DNA of 64,000 nucleotides from Photobacterium ganghwense (lineage in GTDB: Bacteria > Pseudomonadota > Gammaproteobacteria > Enterobacterales > Vibrionaceae). Both the position numbers and the translations under genes were made by a program. The stretch is from contig NZ_PYMI01000002.1 of NCBI RefSeq assembly GCF_003025595.1, positions 372,001 to 436,000 on the forward strand, in the 5' to 3' direction. The notes below the pieces were generated by a model. It searched no databases. It was not told where the DNA came from and saw only the letters and a list, made by a program, of their open reading frames with translations. This document shows, one piece after another, positions 41,141 to 50,063 of this stretch; within the stretch, counting starts at the first letter, position 1; every line of letters starts with the position of its first letter.

Positions 41141-43684
41141 ATGAAAAAAACGATTTTGCCCGTGATGATGATGGGGATGTGTGCGGCGTCGGCGATGGCT
41201 GGCGTGACCGGGAATGCGCCAAATACGGATCTGAACCTGATGCCTTACCCGCAATCGGTGGAACTGCATCAGGGGCGAATTGCCATTACCAGCGATTTTA
41301 AGGTGTACATTCAGGGCTACCAGTCTGAGCGCATCACGTTTACTGCGCAGCGTCTCATTGACCGTCTTGCCCGTCAGACCGGGTTGCCGCTGCTGTCGCC
41401 TTTCGCCAGCCAGGCATCTGAAGCGACGGTAATCATTGAGGTCAAAGAAGCGGCCAAGACGCCAGTCCAGTCACTGGATACCGATGAATCGTACACGCTT
41501 ACGGCTGAAAACGGCCGGATTGTTTTATCTTCAGCCCGGCCTTACGGGGCTATTCGGGGTATTGAAACTCTGCTTCAGCTAGTGGAAACCGACCGTGACG
41601 GTTACTTTGTACCGCAAGTGACGATCTCTGATGCTCCGCGTTTTCCCTGGCGCGGAGTGTCTTATGACACGTCGCGCCATTTTATTCCCGTCGCGGTGAT
41701 TAAGCGCCAGCTGGATGCGATGGCATCAGCCAAGCTGAATATTTTCCACTGGCACCTGTGGGACGATCAGGCCATTCGTATCCAGCTCGACAGTTATCCG
41801 AAGCTGTGGCAGATGACGGCAGACGGGCACTATTACAGCAAAGACCAAATCCGTGATGTGGTTGCCTACGCCCGTCAGCTGGGCATTCGGGTTATTCCGG
41901 AAATCTCCCTGCCTGGCCATGCCTCAGCTGTCGCGCACGCCTATCCGTCGCTGATGTCTGGTGAAGAAGGACAAACCTATCCGCATCAGCGCCATTGGGG
42001 CGTTTTTGAGCCGCTGATGGATCCGACCAACCCGGCGCTTTATACCTTCCTGGGGAAAGTGTTTGACGAAGTGGTGGCTTTGTTTCCGGATGAGTACGTG
42101 CATATCGGGGGAGATGAACCAGACTACAGTCAGTGGACGAATAATGCGGGCATTCAGGACTTTATCCGGTCACATCAGCTGGACGGCAACCAAGGCCTGC
42201 AGTCTTACCTGAACACCAAGGTAGAAACCCTGCTGGCTGAGCGCGGCAAGAAGGTGATGGGCTGGGATGAAATCTGGCACAAAGACCTGCCTAAATCGGT
42301 CGTGATTCAGAGTTGGCGTGGACACGACAGTATCGGCCGCGCGGCGCAGGAAGGCTATCAGGGAATTTTGTCTACCGGCTATTATCTGGATCAGCCGCAG
42401 CCCACCAGTTACCACTACCGCAACGACCCGATGCCACCCGGCATCCAGGTTGATGACACCCTGCATCCCGGCGAAACCTTTGTGACCTATGAGTGGGTGA
42501 AACCCCGAACCAAAGGGGGCCCGCGCAAAGGGTTGCTGACAATTATCGAAGGGAAAGACGGCACGGTGCGGGCTTTTACCGACTATAACGGCAAATCTCG
42601 GGCGAAGGTCGAGGTGCTGGACTATGTACCGGGTACCCGCTTCCGGGGCCATTTCGATAACTTTATGTCCTACACCGAGTTTAATTTGCGTTTTGCCGAC
42701 ACTCAGCTGGCTGAAGGCAGCTACCAGCTGATCGGCAATGTGCGCTGGCCGACAACCGGCACGCTGGTGGCGGGCACAGCCATTAAAGGCTCCGAGATTC
42801 CGGCCCCGACCGGCGGGTATCCGGCTGAGCTGAACGCCCGGGAGCAGCAACGTATTCTGGGCGGCGAACTGACGGTCTGGGCGGAAAATCTTGATGGTAT
42901 GACAGTCGAAAACCGGATCTGGCCACGCAGCTATGCCATTGCCGAGCGGCTTTGGTCTGATGCTGCACTCACGGATGAGGCGAGCATGTACCGGCGCATG
43001 GCGGTGGTAGATGACTGGGCGGAGCTGTCTGTCGGCCTGCAACATCATGTGAATGCCCGCCTGATGTTGCAGCGGTTGGCTAACGGGCAGGGCCCAAGCA
43101 AGGCTGACGGTCAGGTTCAAGGCACTGCCACTATGCAGATACCGGGGACGCTTCAGGCTGTCACGACATTACAAACTCTGGCCCGTTATACGGAACCGGC
43201 GCAGTATTATGCCCGCAACTGGGAAAAGTGGATTCAAACCACACCTTCCGGCCAACTGTATAACCAGCACGAACGCCTGAATCGCTTTGTGGATGCCCTG
43301 CCGGTCGAAAGCTTGACCGTGTACGGAATGAATGCGCTGGTGCAGCACTATCAGGCGGAGCGTCAACCGGAAACGCTGGTTGCGCTGCGAGCCCATTTTG
43401 AACTCGCCGCACAGGCAGCGGAGCAGGCGAAAACGATATTTGCGGAAAATACCGCGTCTGTGGCGACGGTACCGTTGGCCGATGCCACCACTGATGTCGC
43501 CGAGATAGCTGGCCATCTTATCACTGCACTTGAGCAGGGGCAGGCGCTAAGCCAGGCTGACAGCGATGCCTACCGTCAGCGACTGAGTCAGGCGGCAGCC
43601 ATTTATGATGAAGCCATTGTGGCCACGGTGAAACCCGCAGAAAGCTTGCTGGTACTGGTTGAACAAATGCAGCCCAGCACCTGA
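41141..43684 (+). CDS. Secreted beta-N-acetylhexosaminidase (GH20) with an inserted domain
   Basis: An 847-residue exported glycosidase that removes terminal N-acetylglucosamine, probably from chitin oligosaccharides. Signal peptide residues 1-20 (cleavage after AMA). The GH20b-like N-domain spans about 30-165. The catalytic barrel starts at about 168 (RFPWRGVSYDTSRHF) and has the DE pair D325/E326 in HIGGDEPDY. After GYYLDQPQ (about 420) the barrel is interrupted by roughly 130 residues (435-565), then resumes at LGGELTVWAEN and ends with IWPRSYAIAERLWSD. A helical C-terminal region follows. AAGGAAGGG precedes the ATG. Substrate-assisted catalysis is expected from the conserved pair. Confidence 0.92.
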   Translation: MKKTILPVMMMGMCAASAMAGVTGNAPNTDLNLMPYPQSVELHQGRIAITSDFKVYIQGYQSERITFTAQRLIDRLARQTGLPLLSPFASQASEATVIIEVKEAAKTPVQSLDTDESYTLTAENGRIVLSSARPYGAIRGIETLLQLVETDRDGYFVPQVTISDAPRFPWRGVSYDTSRHFIPVAVIKRQLDAMASAKLNIFHWHLWDDQAIRIQLDSYPKLWQMTADGHYYSKDQIRDVVAYARQLGIRVIPEISLPGHASAVAHAYPSLMSGEEGQTYPHQRHWGVFEPLMDPTNPALYTFLGKVFDEVVALFPDEYVHIGGDEPDYSQWTNNAGIQDFIRSHQLDGNQGLQSYLNTKVETLLAERGKKVMGWDEIWHKDLPKSVVIQSWRGHDSIGRAAQEGYQGILSTGYYLDQPQPTSYHYRNDPMPPGIQVDDTLHPGETFVTYEWVKPRTKGGPRKGLLTIIEGKDGTVRAFTDYNGKSRAKVEVLDYVPGTRFRGHFDNFMSYTEFNLRFADTQLAEGSYQLIGNVRWPTTGTLVAGTAIKGSEIPAPTGGYPAELNAREQQRILGGELTVWAENLDGMTVENRIWPRSYAIAERLWSDAALTDEASMYRRMAVVDDWAELSVGLQHHVNARLMLQRLANGQGPSKADGQVQGTATMQIPGTLQAVTTLQTLARYTEPAQYYARNWEKWIQTTPSGQLYNQHERLNRFVDALPVESLTVYGMNALVQHYQAERQPETLVALRAHFELAAQAAEQAKTIFAENTASVATVPLADATTDVAEIAGHLITALEQGQALSQADSDAYRQRLSQAAAIYDEAIVATVKPAESLLVLVEQMQPST

Positions 43685-43746
43685 GGCGAATGTGGCAGAA
43701 ACGGTATTGCCAACGAAGAGACATTTTTGAATGTCTCTGGGCGTGA

Positions 43747-43775
43747 AAAAAACCGGCGAAAGTTTCGCCGGTTTT
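43747..43775. terminator. Bidirectional terminator
   Basis: AAAAACCGGCGAAA / TTTCGCCGGTTTTT with a very short loop. A-run on the left and T-run on the right serve the plus-strand GH20 gene and the minus-strand kinase gene, which converge here. Confidence 0.88.
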
Positions 43776-43838
43776 TTGTTGCTGTCAGCTGGTTAACTGT
43801 TGTTTGCGCTTCATCAGCAAGAGGCTGATAGTGAGTGC

Positions 43839-45293
43839 TTAGTGCGCTGTCAGAATGGCCTCGCTGTCACTGACCAAAGGGATGAGAACCGCCACCTCAA
43901 TACGATTGTGACCCAGCAAACGAATGTTCCACTCGAAATGGTTGGCCCGGCACAGGTTATCGACAATCGCCAGACCCAGTCCGTGCCGGTCACGCTGGCT
44001 GCGGGAAGGGTCGGCCTGATACAGCGGTTTGCACAATTGTTCAATATCCTCCTCACTGAGCGGCGAGGAGAGGCTGTTTTTAATGCTCAGCATCAGCAAA
44101 TCCGGTTCGCGGTGCGCCATTGTGATGTCAACCCTTGACGCCGCGGGGCTGTAAAACAGGCCGTTATCCAGCAGGTTGGTCAGAATGGTGTCCAGACTGA
44201 ACAGATCGGCATAGACCGTCGGCTCATCATCGTAATGGAGGGCGACCCGCTCCCGGCAGTCATCGTATTTAAACGCCAGCTTGCCCAGCACCTTATCCAG
44301 CAGAGGCAGCAAAGGTTGCGGATGACAATCAATATTGAATGCGCCGGTGGCGGAGTGTTGCAACAGCATCAGGTTGTTCACAATCTCTTTCATGCGCAGG
44401 GCAATATCCAGCATGTCTTCTTTGTAGCTGGCACCGATACGCTCATCGTGCGGATAGCGAATATAGACTTCACTAAGGCTGATCATCTCGGAGATCGGCG
44501 TTTTGAGCTCGTGGGCGATATCCGCGGTCAGGCGTTTTTCGTTGGCCAGCAGCTGGCAGTTAGTCGAAATGAAGTGGTTAAGTTCTTTGCGAATCGGGGT
44601 GACTTCCGCGTAATCGACAGCAGGCTCTGGAATATGGGCGTGGGAGGCCGAAATATCCAACGATTTAATGTTTTGGTTTAAGTCCTGTAGTGGCTTCAGC
44701 CCTGCATCAACGATGCGGGTGACCAAAACCCGCACCCCAATGATGGCCGCAACAAAGCTGAGGATCAGAGAGATATCTATCAGGATCAGTACGCCACTGA
44801 TGCTGTCAGTGCTGGCAGCCACAGAGATATAGATGGCATTTTTCTGGTGAATGACATCTGGGTTTTCGTTAGTTTGCGCAGGGGGCAGGTAATACGTGAG
44901 AACCGTTTTACCGTCCTGACCATTGGGCAATGTGACCGGCACGATCACCGAAGTGTTGAGCGGAATCTCCGTTTTCAGCAAATTGGTGCCCGGATACGCA
45001 TCCAGAGAATGGGAACGGGCTATTTCGGTACCTCCCTGCCAGATCTGGAAATAGTCAGAGTCTGAGTGGAGGTCAAACAACATCATGGCATCTTTGTTGT
45101 AATTGAACTTGGCGTGCTCATCTTCCTCCTTCAGAAAAGCTCTCAGGTAGTTGGCTTTACTGGTCAGAGACTGATCAAACTGATTGTCTACCCAGTCGTC
45201 CACACTTAAGTCGACAATGAGAAAAATGGCAAACAAGATCAACCCGATAACGATGGTGATGGCCTTCACCAACTGGGTACGAATGGACAGCAT
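43839..45293 (-). CDS. Sensor histidine kinase (PmrB/CarS-like)
   Basis: A 484-residue membrane kinase. TM1 about residues 10-29 and TM2 about 165-190 enclose a periplasmic sensor region rich in acidic residues (KEEDEHAKF, DLHSDSDYF), which could bind cations or cationic peptides. The HAMP-like linker is followed by H261 in ADIAHELKTP and a HATPase domain with NLLDNGLFYS and RHGLGLAIV. The start overlaps the regulator stop (TAATG). Position in a lipid A modification locus makes it the likely sensor for polymyxin-type stress, parallel to PmrB and to CarS/VprB of Vibrio. The exact orthology is not certain. Confidence 0.87.
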   Translation of the reverse strand: MLSIRTQLVKAITIVIGLILFAIFLIVDLSVDDWVDNQFDQSLTSKANYLRAFLKEEDEHAKFNYNKDAMMLFDLHSDSDYFQIWQGGTEIARSHSLDAYPGTNLLKTEIPLNTSVIVPVTLPNGQDGKTVLTYYLPPAQTNENPDVIHQKNAIYISVAASTDSISGVLILIDISLILSFVAAIIGVRVLVTRIVDAGLKPLQDLNQNIKSLDISASHAHIPEPAVDYAEVTPIRKELNHFISTNCQLLANEKRLTADIAHELKTPISEMISLSEVYIRYPHDERIGASYKEDMLDIALRMKEIVNNLMLLQHSATGAFNIDCHPQPLLPLLDKVLGKLAFKYDDCRERVALHYDDEPTVYADLFSLDTILTNLLDNGLFYSPAASRVDITMAHREPDLLMLSIKNSLSSPLSEEDIEQLCKPLYQADPSRSQRDRHGLGLAIVDNLCRANHFEWNIRLLGHNRIEVAVLIPLVSDSEAILTAH

Positions 45294-45967
45294 TAGACAC
45301 TTCCTGCGATGTAGCCGAAGCCACGTTTGTTTTTCACTGGGAGGTTACCGCCTTTTTCCCTGACTTTCCGTCGGATTGCGGAAAGGTGAGATTCGATGGT
45401 GTTTTTCGCCAGCAAATCAAATGATCCGACGACCGCTTCACTGATTTGTTCCGCATTGACTACCCGGCCTTTCGACTGAAACAGGTACTCCACAATTTTA
45501 TACTCGTTCTTGGTCAACTCGATGAAATTGCCCTGATAGCTCAGGGTTTTGGTCGACAGATCAAGACAGAAACCTTCTATTTCGAGCAGGTTACTGGTTT
45601 GTGCGGTTTGACTGCGGCGCAGCAGGGCCAGAATGCGGGCATGCAGTTCTTCAAATGAAAAGGGTTTGGTGAGGTAGTCGTCGGCACCTGACAGCAACCC
45701 GTTAACCTTATCTTCGGTTAATGAGCGAGCGGAGAGGATCAGTACCCGTGATTGCTGCCCGGACTGACGAAGACTTTTGAGAATGCTCATGCCATCGACA
45801 TTGGGCAGCATCAGATCCAGCACAATCAAATCGTAATGGTTTAGCTGCGCCATAGTCAGTCCTTTAGAGCCGTCGCCGGTACTGTCGACCGTAAACCCGA
45901 GGTTGTTCAGGCCGATACTTAAACTGCGGCGAAGTGGCTCAGAATCTTCAATGACTAATAATTTCAT
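45293..45967 (-). CDS. OmpR-family response regulator (PmrA/CarR-like)
   Basis: A 224-residue regulator: receiver with E7/D8, phosphoacceptor D51 in LDLMLPNVDG and lysine in TKPFSF, then a winged helix with ELTKNEYKIVEYLF and KRGFGYIAG. The start at 45967 (MKLLVIEDSE) has AGG seven bases upstream; longer frames add residues without family resemblance. It is cotranscribed with the kinase. The PmrA-type box at 53755-53771 ahead of the second eptA is a good candidate target. A paralogue lacking a kinase lies at 50955-51626. Confidence 0.88.
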   Translation of the reverse strand: MKLLVIEDSEPLRRSLSIGLNNLGFTVDSTGDGSKGLTMAQLNHYDLIVLDLMLPNVDGMSILKSLRQSGQQSRVLILSARSLTEDKVNGLLSGADDYLTKPFSFEELHARILALLRRSQTAQTSNLLEIEGFCLDLSTKTLSYQGNFIELTKNEYKIVEYLFQSKGRVVNAEQISEAVVGSFDLLAKNTIESHLSAIRRKVREKGGNLPVKNKRGFGYIAGSV

Positions 45968-46134
45968 GGCATACCTGTTTGTCAATCTGTGGTTCAGTGC
46001 GCTGCTTACCGCGCTGCCTTACGGACAGTGGGCATGCGGCTGTTTCAGCTCTCCCGAGTTTACCCGATATGGTGAGATCCCCCTCATCATTATTGGTGTA
46101 TCTGGCCAGTTTACCACTCACTTTAGCGTTCAGA

Positions 46135-47307
46135 TTAGCGTCGGGTTGGGTCCGGTACATACCGGTTAAGTCTGTCCACATGGTGGTTTTTCGAAAAGAA
46201 GGCTTCAATTTCGATTAAAACCCCAGGGTTGAGCTTGTGACTGAATTCCCGTGGGGTATCCAGTTGTGGGGTAATCGATAAATATAACCAGTCCTTATAG
46301 ATTTTTTGCCGCCAGGACGCCGAAATCCAGAAGTTAGTGAGTGGATCGGATTCATTCGTATCAATACTGACACCGGTTGAGTATTCCATCAGATGGTGGT
46401 CGTTTAGGCGGTTAAACAACTCAATCTGGTTTACCAACTCCCAGCCGCTTTCATCGAACAGGTACTGGGCGCTGGAGCTGAATTTGTAGATACGGGCTGG
46501 ATCGTTGTTGTTGCCGTAGTAAAAGTTAAATTCGGTCAGAGAGCCCAGTCCTTTAGAATCGAAATAGAAGAGCTCTTGCTTTAGCTGCGTGGTCCAGTTT
46601 TCTGATAAGTTATCGACCCGGCGTAAATTCGCTCGCACAAAGGGATCCAGCGGCAGTTTGAATTTTACCCCGACATCAAAGTGGGTTTTCCACTCGCCCC
46701 AATGCGCATTCTGGAGGCGAAACCCGGCAATTGCGTCACTGCCGGACGTTGTGCTGCTACTTTTTGGGGTCAATGCCCGTTGTTTACTCTCCAGCGAGTC
46801 ATAGTCATCCGGATCCGTTTCCAGGATCAGCTTCCAGTCGCGTTTGGTATGGGGCAGGTCGATTCGCGCAGAAATTTTGAAATCTGAATCAAAATAACCG
46901 CGGTGGGTGTATTCCGGTTTGTAGCGAATCCGGACATAACTTTTATTCATTAACTCTTCTTCGTTTTCCTCCTTGGCGAGACTGTGATCAATATAGGTAC
47001 TGAAATCATGCACGGTGTCAGCCACATAGGTTTCGGTTTCGTCAGCCCAGTAAGTGGTTTGATCCAGCCAGGAGGACTCATCTGAAGGCTCTGTCTCTTC
47101 AGCATTAATCGAAAACGGGGAAGGCGGCAGACGAGATTCATACTCCGGCATGACCGGTTCGATATCCGCATCCGTTCCGTTAGCCCATGCCGGGCATACC
47201 GATAAACTGGGTAGCAGTAAAAAAATGGCCGGAGGACGCTTGCAATCATGCATGACTGCCAGCGAATACTGCAGAGCTTTGTTCAGCGAGCGATACCGAA
47301 TGTTCAT
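46135..47307 (-). CDS. Outer-membrane-like protein of unknown function
   Basis: A 390-residue exported protein I do not recognise. A signal peptide runs to about residue 42 (AIFLLLPSLSVCPAWA). Residues 45-120 are acidic and probably form a periplasmic extension (EETEPSDESSWLDQ, KEENEEE). The rest alternates polar and aromatic residues as in a beta-barrel (SYVRIRYKPEYT, FDVGVKFKLPL, FWISASWRQKIY, WLYLSITPQL) and ends in a polar tail. ATG 47307 has GGA seven bases ahead; Met19 is an alternative. It sits immediately upstream of the regulator gene on the same strand and after the GT39 gene, so it is part of the envelope locus. Confidence 0.6.
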   Translation of the reverse strand: MNIRYRSLNKALQYSLAVMHDCKRPPAIFLLLPSLSVCPAWANGTDADIEPVMPEYESRLPPSPFSINAEETEPSDESSWLDQTTYWADETETYVADTVHDFSTYIDHSLAKEENEEELMNKSYVRIRYKPEYTHRGYFDSDFKISARIDLPHTKRDWKLILETDPDDYDSLESKQRALTPKSSSTTSGSDAIAGFRLQNAHWGEWKTHFDVGVKFKLPLDPFVRANLRRVDNLSENWTTQLKQELFYFDSKGLGSLTEFNFYYGNNNDPARIYKFSSSAQYLFDESGWELVNQIELFNRLNDHHLMEYSTGVSIDTNESDPLTNFWISASWRQKIYKDWLYLSITPQLDTPREFSHKLNPGVLIEIEAFFSKNHHVDRLNRYVPDPTRR

Positions 47308-47623
47308 AAGCGATCCATTGACTATGAAAGCATGGCCACTGTGCAGATATGTTATTTTTATTGTGCTTTTAGTATAGGTAAAAATAAAAATATCACAGAG
47401 GTAAAAATAATATTTGTCCGTTTTTATCTAATGACATTGAATATTTAATGTGTAACGAATGAATAAATGTTTCATTCGTTACACAGGTCTTTATTTCACT
47501 GATATTTAGGAGATATTCAGTGAATCTTTAGCATTTGTTGATATTAATGTTTTTGGATAACAGCCTCACAATATTCATCCTCTATTTTCAAAACAATTAA
47601 TATCACTTGCTTAAATATATCCT
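47308..47623. other. AT-rich intergenic region with two dyads
   Basis: About 315 nt between the GT39 gene and the outer-membrane-like gene, both minus strand. It contains two adjacent inverted repeats (47448-47524) described separately. No coding frame is credible. Confidence 0.5.
47448..47524. promoter_or_regulatory. Pair of strong inverted repeats
   Basis: Dyad 1: TGTGTAACGAATGA (47449-47462) pairs perfectly with 47472-47485; adding one A-T pair gives 15 bp with a 7-nt loop. Dyad 2: TTCACTGA (47495-47502) pairs with TCAGTGAA (47517-47524). Neither is followed by a T-run. They look like operators or RNA structures serving the gene that starts at 47307, about 140 nt away. Confidence 0.6.
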
Positions 47624-49393
47624 CTATTGATATATCGCCTCAGGAGTTAGCTGATAACGTTTAATCGTTTTGGGTGGTTCACATTCTGGTAATAACGAAT
47701 TCTCATCCAACAAAATCCATTCACGGCGGTGAGCAAAGCCCATCACTTGCGATTTACTGGTATCAAAGCAAATTATGTCACCGTCATTCTTAGCCAGAAT
47801 GAATCGGTTAGGGCCTTCTTTCATCCATAACCAAGCATTTTTATCCTGTTCATGAACATTGCTTAAATAACTGAAATGCGTCATGGGAACGGATGAAAAT
47901 AACAGAAACTGCTCTTTAAACCGGGTCATGCCCAGCTCGCCATCCTGACCGACAATGGAAGAAACGTCAGCCATGATATCTTTCGCCGGGGTACGAATCG
48001 GGTTCAGCAGGGTATAGCCCCAGGTGCTGTACAGCAGCCAGGTCAGAGCTAATGCCAGGCCGTATACCGGCAGGTTTAACCTGAATTTGCGCAGCCATAA
48101 AATTCCGCCCCAAATCAATGCCGCAACGGCGAAAAAGGCGGCAAAGGGCAGCAGATTGTCGCCCAGCTCTTTGGTAAGCACCCGGGCGTGGAACAGCGCG
48201 AGTACAGTGGCTGCGGCCATGGCGACGGTCACAATACCAGCCACGCCGGTAAACAGACGATTTATCCATTGCGGTATGCCTGATTGTGTTATCAGTGCGC
48301 CCATCACCATCGCCAGCATTGGCAGCGCCGGTAAAATATACACGCCACGTTTGCCTGGGCTGATGCTGAAGAAGATAACAACACAGACCACCCAAACCAG
48401 AATGGCCTGAATAACCGGTGAGTTGAAGATCTGCTTCCAGTTTTCTTTGTTGAACAGAAAAAAGTAGAGCGGGAACCACAGTACGGGAATCACACTGACA
48501 ATGAAGTAATGCCAGGGTTTGAGGTGGCCGGTTGGGTTGGCATAGCGCTCAGCGGTTTGCTGGAGCAGGATGTTATTCCGGTACGCGATGTAATCCGGGT
48601 TATCTTTGAAGAACGAAAAATAGAGCACGGGCAGTAGCCAGAGAATCAGAACCCCCAGCATGGTAGCCGGGCCGAGCAAGGCTTTGGCTTTCAGTTGTTG
48701 CTCGAACCGTTGCCGCCCGGTGAGGTGCAGCACGGCGATAGGAATGAGGACAAAAACCGGCAGGAATCCGACCCCTTTGGTCAGAATCCCCACGGCCATG
48801 CATGCCCAGCTGAACAGGTACCAGCGTGGGCTGGGTTGCACGAAGAAATGGCGAATCAGTCCGTACATCGACACGGTTATCCAGCAGGCGACCATGGCAT
48901 CGATTTGTGCCGCTTTGGCTTGAATCACAAACTGGGGCGTAATCAGCAACAGTACCGCTGCATTACGTGCAGTTTGCACATTCCAGAGCTTGGCGGCCAA
49001 GTCAAACACGCACCACACCATGACCAGACCCGCGACCGCGTTAGGGATCATGAAAGTCGACGAGAGACTGCCAGTCAGCTTATACAGCAGCGCCATCAGC
49101 CACATGAATACTGGCGGTTTATCCGGATAAAGTTCGCTTCCTCTGAGCGGGAAGAACCAGTTGCCTGATTCCACCATTTCCTTTGCCGCTTCGACAAAGC
49201 GAGGTTCGTCTGCTGGCCAGGGATCGCGTAACCCGATACCGGCAAAAATGACAATGAAAGCAATCGCCAAGATGGCGAATAAGTTGGCATAGTAGCTGTT
49301 GCTCAAAGAACCGGCGTTACCACTGTGGGGCACTGTGATGTTTTGGTGCTTTTCTATATCGGGGCGCTTTTTGAAAAAGCTGAATCCATTCAT
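47624..49393 (-). CDS. GT39-family glycosyltransferase (ArnT-like)
   Basis: A 589-residue polytopic membrane protein of glycosyltransferase family 39/PMT type. The first periplasmic loop contains the catalytic signature DPWPADEPRFVEAA, as in ArnT. About 12 helices follow and a C-terminal soluble domain (from about 450) ends the chain. Members transfer a sugar from undecaprenyl phosphate to lipid A, other lipids or proteins. The start at 49393 overlaps the stop of the VTT gene by 4 nt (ATGA), so it is cotranslated with it. The sugar is unknown; the arn genes that make aminoarabinose are absent here. Confidence 0.87.
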   Translation of the reverse strand: MNGFSFFKKRPDIEKHQNITVPHSGNAGSLSNSYYANLFAILAIAFIVIFAGIGLRDPWPADEPRFVEAAKEMVESGNWFFPLRGSELYPDKPPVFMWLMALLYKLTGSLSSTFMIPNAVAGLVMVWCVFDLAAKLWNVQTARNAAVLLLITPQFVIQAKAAQIDAMVACWITVSMYGLIRHFFVQPSPRWYLFSWACMAVGILTKGVGFLPVFVLIPIAVLHLTGRQRFEQQLKAKALLGPATMLGVLILWLLPVLYFSFFKDNPDYIAYRNNILLQQTAERYANPTGHLKPWHYFIVSVIPVLWFPLYFFLFNKENWKQIFNSPVIQAILVWVVCVVIFFSISPGKRGVYILPALPMLAMVMGALITQSGIPQWINRLFTGVAGIVTVAMAAATVLALFHARVLTKELGDNLLPFAAFFAVAALIWGGILWLRKFRLNLPVYGLALALTWLLYSTWGYTLLNPIRTPAKDIMADVSSIVGQDGELGMTRFKEQFLLFSSVPMTHFSYLSNVHEQDKNAWLWMKEGPNRFILAKNDGDIICFDTSKSQVMGFAHRREWILLDENSLLPECEPPKTIKRYQLTPEAIYQ

Positions 49394-50058
49394 GAGTGAT
49401 TTTCCATTTTCAATGGTGCAATGCGCTGACGGATATGATCGCGATAGATCACACCCGTCAGAATGAAACTGATTAGGGTCAGCAGAATGCTGGCGTAAAT
49501 CATGGCATCGTTGGCGGCACTGATACCGCTGCCAATCAGGCAAAAGATCAACGTCTGCGGAATGTAGCCAAATAAGCTGGCGGTAATAAAAGGCTTAAAC
49601 GGCACGCCAATACTGCCTGACAGCAGGTTAGTCAGCACATTATTGCCAACCGGAAATAAACGCAGCATCAAAATTTTCAGGAACGGTGTTTGCCGGACAA
49701 ATTGCTGAAACTGGTTCATTTTTTTCGGGAAGGTACGGCACAATGTCTGGCTTAATAGGGTGTTGGCAACGAAGTAATTCACACTGGCGGCGAGGATGCA
49801 GGTCATTAACGCAATTTGCAGGCCAAAGACAATGCCGTACAAGTAGCCGTTGAGTGCGGCAACAACCTGTCGGGGGCCGCCCAGTCCGACAAACAGAAAG
49901 CTGATGCTGAAAATGGCCAGATGGCCAGATAAGCCGTTGGTGAGAACATAGTTATTCAGCCACAGCTTATCCGTCATGTGGGCAAAAACCGGCGTATTAA
50001 TGCCGGCGATTAATATCAGAAACACGGAGCAGGTTAAGAGAGGCTTCATCACTGTCAT
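49390..50058 (-). CDS. VTT-domain (TVP38/TMEM64, DedA superfamily) membrane protein
   Basis: A 222-residue membrane protein with a signal-like first helix, then the VTT core: a re-entrant loop GGPRQVVAALNGYLYG with the conserved proline and glycines, FPKKMNQFQQFVRQ, and the second half LRLFPVGNNVLTNLLSG. Members act in lipid or undecaprenyl-phosphate translocation. It lies between a GT2 gene (5 nt gap) and a GT39 gene (4 nt overlap). I infer that it moves or recycles the lipid-linked sugar between these two transferases. The last helix ends in a basic tail. Confidence 0.87.
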   Translation of the reverse strand: MTVMKPLLTCSVFLILIAGINTPVFAHMTDKLWLNNYVLTNGLSGHLAIFSISFLFVGLGGPRQVVAALNGYLYGIVFGLQIALMTCILAASVNYFVANTLLSQTLCRTFPKKMNQFQQFVRQTPFLKILMLRLFPVGNNVLTNLLSGSIGVPFKPFITASLFGYIPQTLIFCLIGSGISAANDAMIYASILLTLISFILTGVIYRDHIRQRIAPLKMENHS

Positions 50059-50063
50059 AAGCG

